Shown: positions 5,799 to 9,300 of the stretch, piece after piece
Layout: each line of letters opens with the position of its first letter
Numbering within the stretch: the stretch's first letter is position 1
Source of the DNA: Clostridiales bacterium
GTDB taxonomy: Bacteria > Bacillota > Clostridia > Oscillospirales > Oscillospiraceae
Reading direction: 5' to 3'
NCBI GenBank assembly: GCA_021200895.1
Contig: JAJQFX010000220.1
Coordinates: 7,231-16,530, forward strand
Length of the DNA: 9,300 nt
Translations under genes and position numbers: made by a program
Notes under the pieces: generated by a model
Told to the model about the DNA's origin: nothing
Seen by the model: only the letters and a program-made list of their open reading frames with translations
Databases searched by the model: none

Positions 5799-6494
5799 TT
5801 ACAGCTCCGCCAGGTGGTTCTCCTGGCGGGAGATGGTGATTTCCAGGTTGCCGTTGCGGCAGCGGAGCTGATCCAGCAACTCCTTCTCCCTGGCGGCGTC
5901 CTTCAGGGTCAGGTCATAGGTCAGGCGGAACAGGCTGCCCATGTTGGTGGTCTTGACGGAGGACAGGGTGCAGCTGGTGGTGTAGGTCTCGAACAGGTCG
6001 TCAAAGACGCCGGTATAGTCCAAGTCCTCCGGAATGGTGATGCGCAGCGTCCGGTACAGGGACTCCCGCCGCTCCACGCCAGCGCCGATGCGGTTGTAGA
6101 GCATACTGATGAGGCTCATCAGGAGGGTGAACAGGAAGGCGTAGCCCAGGTAGCCCATGCCGGTCAGCAGGCCCGCCCCCATAGCCATGAAGATGACACT
6201 GATTTCCTCCCCGGTGCCGGGGGCAGAGCGGAACCGCACCAGGCTGAACGCCCCCGCCACGGCCACGCCAACGCCTACGTTGCCGTTCACCACCATAATC
6301 ACCACGCAGACCACAGCGGGCAGCAGCGCCAGGGTGATGGCGAAGCTCTTGGTGCAGCGGTTCCCGTACAAGTGGGCCAGGGCCAGCACCAGGCCGCAGA
6401 CCAGTGCGCTGCCCAGGCACAGCAGGAAGTCGGACACGGCGATGACCGCCGTCTGGCTGGTGTCAAACAGCCCGTTGAACAGTTCGCTCAGCAT
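5799..6494 (-). CDS. DUF4956 integral membrane protein
   Basis: This 231-residue membrane protein has hydrophobic segments at about 18-42, 50-70, 72-86 and 98-133, and a soluble C-terminal domain of about 100 residues. The family signature is GAFSLVRFRSAPGTGEEI at about 81-98, rich in Arg and small residues between membrane segments. DUF4956 proteins have no proven reaction but are known to be encoded with VTC-domain polyphosphate polymerase-like proteins, and the same pairing is seen here. The start is ATG 6494 with AAAGGAG 8 nt upstream. That site and the first 32 nt lie inside the end of the VTC gene, so translation is probably coupled. It may be a membrane anchor, channel or partner for the VTC enzyme; this is inference from context. 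Confidence 0.88.
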   Translation of the reverse strand: MLSELFNGLFDTSQTAVIAVSDFLLCLGSALVCGLVLALAHLYGNRCTKSFAITLALLPAVVCVVIMVVNGNVGVGVAVAGAFSLVRFRSAPGTGEEISVIFMAMGAGLLTGMGYLGYAFLFTLLMSLISMLYNRIGAGVERRESLYRTLRITIPEDLDYTGVFDDLFETYTTSCTLSSVKTTNMGSLFRLTYDLTLKDAAREKELLDQLRCRNGNLEITISRQENHLAEL

Positions 6495-7227
6495 AGTAAA
6501 GGCTCCTTTCTGCCGCCGGGGCGGCGGGGCGGGTCTTGGGGCAAATCATCTGCTCATAGGCCGCGCCGTATTTGGAGAAGGAGGTGCGGTAAATCCGCCC
6601 CTCCGTCAGCAGCCGGGTCAGCCACAGGGGGTAGCCGCCGGAGGTCTTGACCTCCATCAGCGTCCTGTCCTCCGCCAGCACCGGGGTACCGTAGACCGGG
6701 CTTTGGAGGGAGAGGTCGGTCTGCCGGGCCAGAATGTTCTCGTCAAAGGTGATGCGCAGGTCGCTGCTGTCCAATGCGTAGAGGGCCTCCCGCTCGTAGG
6801 ACAGGAATACCCTCGGTTTTAACCCCCGATAATAGTCCAAGAAGTAGGCGATTTCCCGGCCGATTTGGGCGTCCGGGGCCTGCACCGTCCCCTCCAGCAA
6901 CCAGGCCATGGCTGCCTGCTCCGGCAGGGAGATGCGGCGCTTGTAAACCACGGAGTCATACTTCTTTTTCAACTCCACAAAGACGGGGGACTCCCCGGTG
7001 GCCTGGGCGCAGCTGCGCAGGCGCAGCTTCTCCTTATAGGCGGGCTTCTCCAGGGAGCGGCGGGCCAGGCGGAAGGTGTCCGTGTCAAAGTAGAGGTTGC
7101 GGATGGTGGTGCGCCGGTACTGGTCCAGCTGCATATAGGGGGCGATGCCCTCCAGCACCGCCCGCTTCTGGGCGGGGGTCAGCAGATATTTCAGCTCGTA
7201 GCGCTTGAACGTGCCCTGGTATGCCAT
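6463..7227 (-). CDS. VTC-domain polyphosphate polymerase-like protein
   Basis: This 254-residue cytoplasmic protein has the VTC fold, a relative of the tunnel enzymes (CYTH/TTM) that in yeast Vtc4 makes polyphosphate from ATP. Basic and acidic beta-strand motifs expected to line the tunnel are present: FKRYELKYLL (7-16), IRNLYFDT (42-49), EKLRLRS (66-72), VFVELKKK (82-89), YKRR (96-99), VFLSYEREAL (140-149), LRITFDENI (157-165), LMEVKT (190-195) and SFSKYGAA (216-223). ATG 7227 is preferred: the longer frame starts at TTG 7248 and would swallow the GAGAGGAG ribosome binding site. No membrane segment is present, unlike fungal VTC. It is the first gene of the operon with DUF4956 and a carbohydrate-binding lipoprotein. 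Polyphosphate synthesis is the family inference; activity of bacterial members in this context is not proven. Confidence 0.87.
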   Translation of the reverse strand: MAYQGTFKRYELKYLLTPAQKRAVLEGIAPYMQLDQYRRTTIRNLYFDTDTFRLARRSLEKPAYKEKLRLRSCAQATGESPVFVELKKKYDSVVYKRRISLPEQAAMAWLLEGTVQAPDAQIGREIAYFLDYYRGLKPRVFLSYEREALYALDSSDLRITFDENILARQTDLSLQSPVYGTPVLAEDRTLMEVKTSGGYPLWLTRLLTEGRIYRTSFSKYGAAYEQMICPKTRPAAPAAERSLYYAERTVQRAV

Positions 7228-7275
7228 GGGGGATGATGCTCCTCTCAACGTTTGTAAGGCAAGAATACCCGGAAT

Positions 7276-7303
7276 AGCTTAAACCAACTTGAAAAAACGT
7301 CAA
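7276..7303 (-). promoter_or_regulatory. Possible regulated promoter P2 of the VTC operon
   Basis: TTGACG (7298-7303), a 16-nt spacer and TAAGCT (7276-7281) form a weak promoter. Its start near 7269 would place the hexamer array at 7298-7325 at about -29 to -56, the usual place for PhoP boxes at activated promoters. Confidence 0.3.
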
Positions 7304-7325
7304 TCCTTTGTAAATGAATTGTAAA
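7298..7325 (-). promoter_or_regulatory. PhoP-box-like repeats before the VTC operon
   Basis: On the minus strand TTTACA (7320-7325), TTTACA (7309-7314) and TTGACG (7298-7303) start exactly 11 bp apart with 5-nt spacers. This matches the known layout of Bacillus PhoP boxes and the array at 3423-3461. It overlaps the -10 of the strong promoter P1, so a bound regulator could block P1 while recruiting polymerase to P2. Confidence 0.4.
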
Positions 7326-7346
7326 GGAAAAGTCTGCCTTTGTCAA
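7318..7346 (-). promoter_or_regulatory. Consensus sigma-A promoter P1 of the VTC operon
   Basis: TTGACA (7341-7346), 17 nt, TACAAT (7318-7323) on the minus strand. The predicted start near 7311 gives a leader of about 84 nt. Confidence 0.75.
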
Positions 7347-7383
7347 TAAAACGGGAAGGGGAGCAAAGGGAGGGGAAGGAAAA

Positions 7384-7421
7384 CGACCTGAGCGGGGGCC
7401 TTATAAACCCCGCTCAGGTCG
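7384..7421 (-). terminator. Terminator of the Sel1-repeat gene
   Basis: A 14-bp stem (CGACCTGAGCGGGG and complement) with a 10-nt loop is followed on the minus strand by TTTTCC. It lies about 100 nt past the Sel1 stop at 7521 and just before the VTC promoter, separating the two units. Confidence 0.8.
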
Positions 7422-7431
7422 CGCTGTATCA

Positions 7432-7502
7432 GGCAGTGGGCTTGCGCCCTGCCGCTATGGTGCAATGGTTCCCCAGGCGGCGGACGGTGGAGGTTCCCAC
7501 CG
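7432..7502 (-). other. Two small hairpins in the Sel1 3' untranslated region
   Basis: Read on the minus strand, CGGTGG-GAACCT-CCACCG (7485-7502) and GGCAGGGC-GCAA-GCCCACTGCC (7432-7453) form two stems, the second with a GNRA-type GCAA loop and a 2-nt bulge. They lie between the Sel1 stop and its terminator. No known RNA family is recognised. Confidence 0.35.
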
Positions 7503-7520
7503 GGTTCTGGTTCGATGTGG

Positions 7521-9206
7521 TCAGAAATATTCCCGCAAAGCCTTCTTAGCTTCCTTGTTCCCTTGCGCGGCGGCTTTTCGAAGCCACGCCTTGGCAGTAA
7601 AGAGGTTTCGCGTCACACCATCTCCGTCAAAGTAGCAAGCACCCAGCACGAACTGCGCCTCTGCAAGACCCTGCTGGGCAGCCTGCTCGAACCAGTGGAC
7701 AGCTTTTGTCTTATACTGTTTCACGCCCTCACCGTTATGATAGCACATACCCAAATTATACTGCGCATCTGCAAGGCCCTGCTGGGCAGCCTGCTCGTAC
7801 CAATGGACGGCTTTAGCCTTATCTTGTGTCACACCATCTCCGTAATCATAGCAGAGGCCCAAGTTGAACTGTGCCTTTGCGTCACCCTGCTGGGCGGCCT
7901 GCTCGTACCAGTGGGCGGCTTTGGCCTTGTCCACAATCACGCCCTTGCCGTTGTCATAGCAAACACCCAGATTGTACTGCGCATTTACATGGCCCTGTTG
8001 TGCGGCCTGCTCCCACCAGAAGGCGGCCTTAGCTTTATCCGTTGTTACACCCACGCCAGCATCATAGCAAACGCCTAGGTTGTGCTGCGCATCTACATAG
8101 CCTTGCTGTGCGGCCCGTTCCCACCAGTAAGCGGCTTTGGCCTTATCCATGGTCACACCCTCGCCGTTATAGCAGCGAACGCCCAATGTGTATTGTGCGT
8201 CAGCGTAGCCCTGTTGGGCGGCCTGCGCGTACCAATGGGCGGCTTTGGCGTTGTCCGTTGTCACACCCCAACCGTTATCATAACAGCCCCCCAAAAGGAA
8301 TTGCGCTCTTGCGTCTCCCAGCCTGGCGGCCTGCTCAAACAGGGGGAACGCATGGGCATAATCCTCTTTTTGGAAGAATGTAACACCTTCCTCAAGCGCT
8401 GCCTGGGCTACGCCTTCCTGATTGATTCCTTTCAGCTGAGCGAGGATGTCCTGCGCCTTTTCATGGCCCTGCTGCGCGGATTTTCCCAGCCATTCCTTTG
8501 CCTTAGCAAAGTTTAAGGGTACACCTTCACCCGTAACGTAGCAAACGCCCAGATTGTACTGTGCAGCTGCGTGGCCCTGCTGGGCAGCCTGCTCATACCA
8601 TTGCGCAGCCTTGGCCTTGTCTATGGTTGCACCCTCGCCGTTATCATAGCAAACACCTAGAACGTACTGTGCATCTGCGTGGCCCTGCTGTGCGGCCTGC
8701 TCATACCAGCAGACCGATTTGGCTTTGTCCTCTGTCACACCATCTCCGTAATCATAGCAAAGGCCCAGGCGATACTGTGCTTTTGCATGACCCTGCCGGG
8801 CGGCCTGCTCGTACCAGTGCGCCGCCTTCGCCTTGTCTATGGTAACGCCGTAGCCATTGCTGTAGCAATACCCCAGGTTATACTGTGCCTTTGCGTGACC
8901 CTGTTGGGCGGCCTGTTCAAACAGGGGAAAGGCGCTGGCATAATCCTCCTTTTGGACGAATGTAACGCCTTCCTCATACAATTTAAGCGCCCGAGTTTTA
9001 ATTCCTTCCAACCGGGCGAGGGCCTTTTGCGCCTTTTCGTGGCCTTGTTGAGCGGCCTTTTCATACCAGAAGGCAGCTTTGTTGTTATCCTTTTCCACGC
9101 CCTCGCCGTTATCATAGCAACACCCCAGGTTGAACTGTGCCTTTGCGTGGCCCTGTTGTGCGGCTTGCTCGTACCAATAGGCGGCCTTAGCCTTGTCTTT
9201 GGTCAC
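7521..9206 (-). CDS. Sel1-repeat (SLR) protein, downstream part of an interrupted frame
   Basis: From GTG 9206 there are 561 codons holding about 13 Sel1-like repeats of 36 residues, each close to DKAKAAHWYEQAAQQG-AxAQYNLGVCYDNGEGV, and ending KKALREYF. Sel1 repeats form alpha-solenoids that mediate protein contacts; no enzyme domain or signal is seen. Two copies of a TPR-like block, EEGVTF(V/F)QKEDYA-AFPLFEQAA, occur at residues 78-100 and 272-294, each preceded by a Sel1 cap ending in AQ--LA-L-GI, so whole-protein modules are strung together. The GTG lies in the middle of a repeat, has no good ribosome binding site, and the next in-frame ATG is at residue 353. The same Sel1 frame continues upstream past an in-frame TAA at 9243-9245 to the window edge. 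This is therefore probably the 3' part of a longer gene broken by a nonsense change, not a free-standing gene. Confidence 0.75.
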   Translation of the reverse strand: MTKDKAKAAYWYEQAAQQGHAKAQFNLGCCYDNGEGVEKDNNKAAFWYEKAAQQGHEKAQKALARLEGIKTRALKLYEEGVTFVQKEDYASAFPLFEQAAQQGHAKAQYNLGYCYSNGYGVTIDKAKAAHWYEQAARQGHAKAQYRLGLCYDYGDGVTEDKAKSVCWYEQAAQQGHADAQYVLGVCYDNGEGATIDKAKAAQWYEQAAQQGHAAAQYNLGVCYVTGEGVPLNFAKAKEWLGKSAQQGHEKAQDILAQLKGINQEGVAQAALEEGVTFFQKEDYAHAFPLFEQAARLGDARAQFLLGGCYDNGWGVTTDNAKAAHWYAQAAQQGYADAQYTLGVRCYNGEGVTMDKAKAAYWWERAAQQGYVDAQHNLGVCYDAGVGVTTDKAKAAFWWEQAAQQGHVNAQYNLGVCYDNGKGVIVDKAKAAHWYEQAAQQGDAKAQFNLGLCYDYGDGVTQDKAKAVHWYEQAAQQGLADAQYNLGMCYHNGEGVKQYKTKAVHWFEQAAQQGLAEAQFVLGACYFDGDGVTRNLFTAKAWLRKAAAQGNKEAKKALREYF

Positions 9207-9242
9207 GCCTTCGCCGTAATCATAGGAATACCCAAGGTTGAG

Positions 9243-9299
9243 TTATGCCTTTGCGTGGCCTTGCCGGGCGGCCTGCTCATACCAATGGGCAGCCTTGGC
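9243..9299 (-). pseudogene. Upstream Sel1-repeat fragment ending at a premature TAA
   Basis: Eighteen codons reading AKAAHWYEQAARQGHAKA run in from beyond the window and stop at TAA (9243-9245). This is a normal Sel1 repeat cut exactly where all other copies have AQ(Y/F)-LG: the Gln codon is replaced by TAA. After the stop the frame resumes as LNLGYSYDYGEGV without any shift. The N-terminus and the rest of this gene lie outside the window. If the stop is real, the product is truncated here. Confidence 0.65.
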
Positions 9300-9300
9300 C

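Noticed and set aside
7228..7248. Seven-codon longer start (TTG) of the VTC protein
   Set aside because: It would place GAGAGGAG inside the coding sequence; ATG 7227 starts directly before the conserved FKRYELKYLL strand.
7340..7549. Plus-strand 69-codon frame
   Set aside because: It spans the Sel1 terminator hairpin and overlaps the VTC promoter and the Sel1 3' end. The GAGGGGAAGGA run lies within it rather than before its start.
7600..9300. Regularly spaced repeats suggestive of a CRISPR array
   Set aside because: The 108-bp period translates cleanly into 36-residue Sel1 repeats with codon-position variation; there are no constant repeats with unique spacers.

Overview
The window looks like a high-GC Firmicute of the gut Oscillospiraceae/Clostridia type (Flavonifractor, Oscillibacter or Intestinimonas-like). 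This is inferred from strong AGGAG ribosome binding sites, TTGACA-N17-TACAAT promoters, a DUF4250 protein, a Cthe_2159-type lipoprotein next to VTC and DUF4956 genes, and GC-rich codon use. No rRNA, tRNA, CRISPR array or transposase gene is visible. Nearly all genes lie on the minus strand, so biological order runs from right to left.

Region 1 (1-3404, minus): a two-component system and its probable target. An OmpR-type response regulator (2582-3262) overlaps by 4 bp a HAMP-containing sensor histidine kinase (1179-2585). A secreted protein with three PepSY domains follows (882 to beyond position 1). A 161-bp snap-back palindrome with MITE-like inverted repeats (1031-1191) lies between kinase and pepSY, and its terminal repeat supplies the kinase's last codons and stop. 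The promoters of the regulator and of pepSY carry matching tandem 11-bp boxes at identical distances from the -10, which suggests that the regulator controls both itself and pepSY.

Region 2 (3405-3900, plus): a strong bidirectional hairpin terminator (3550-3583) has no gene in front of it on either strand. Upstream on the plus strand are four hexamers at exact 11-bp spacing that resemble a Bacillus PhoP box, a possible -10, and a CU-rich stretch. Together these suggest an unannotated small RNA. A 58-codon DUF4250 gene (3667-3843) with its own terminator follows.

Region 3 (3912-7350, minus): a three-gene operon for a VTC-domain polyphosphate-polymerase-like enzyme, a DUF4956 membrane protein and a Cthe_2159-family carbohydrate-binding lipoprotein. 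These probably form a membrane- or surface-associated system. Its promoter region carries TTTACA-N5-TTTACA-N5-TTGACG, again PhoP-box-like, which fits a link between polyphosphate and phosphate control.

Region 4 (7384-9300, minus): a long Sel1-repeat gene built from repeated whole-protein modules and ending in a structured 3' region plus terminator. The Sel1 frame is broken by an in-frame TAA at 9243-9245 and continues open to the window edge, so the gene is either interrupted or carries a sequence error.
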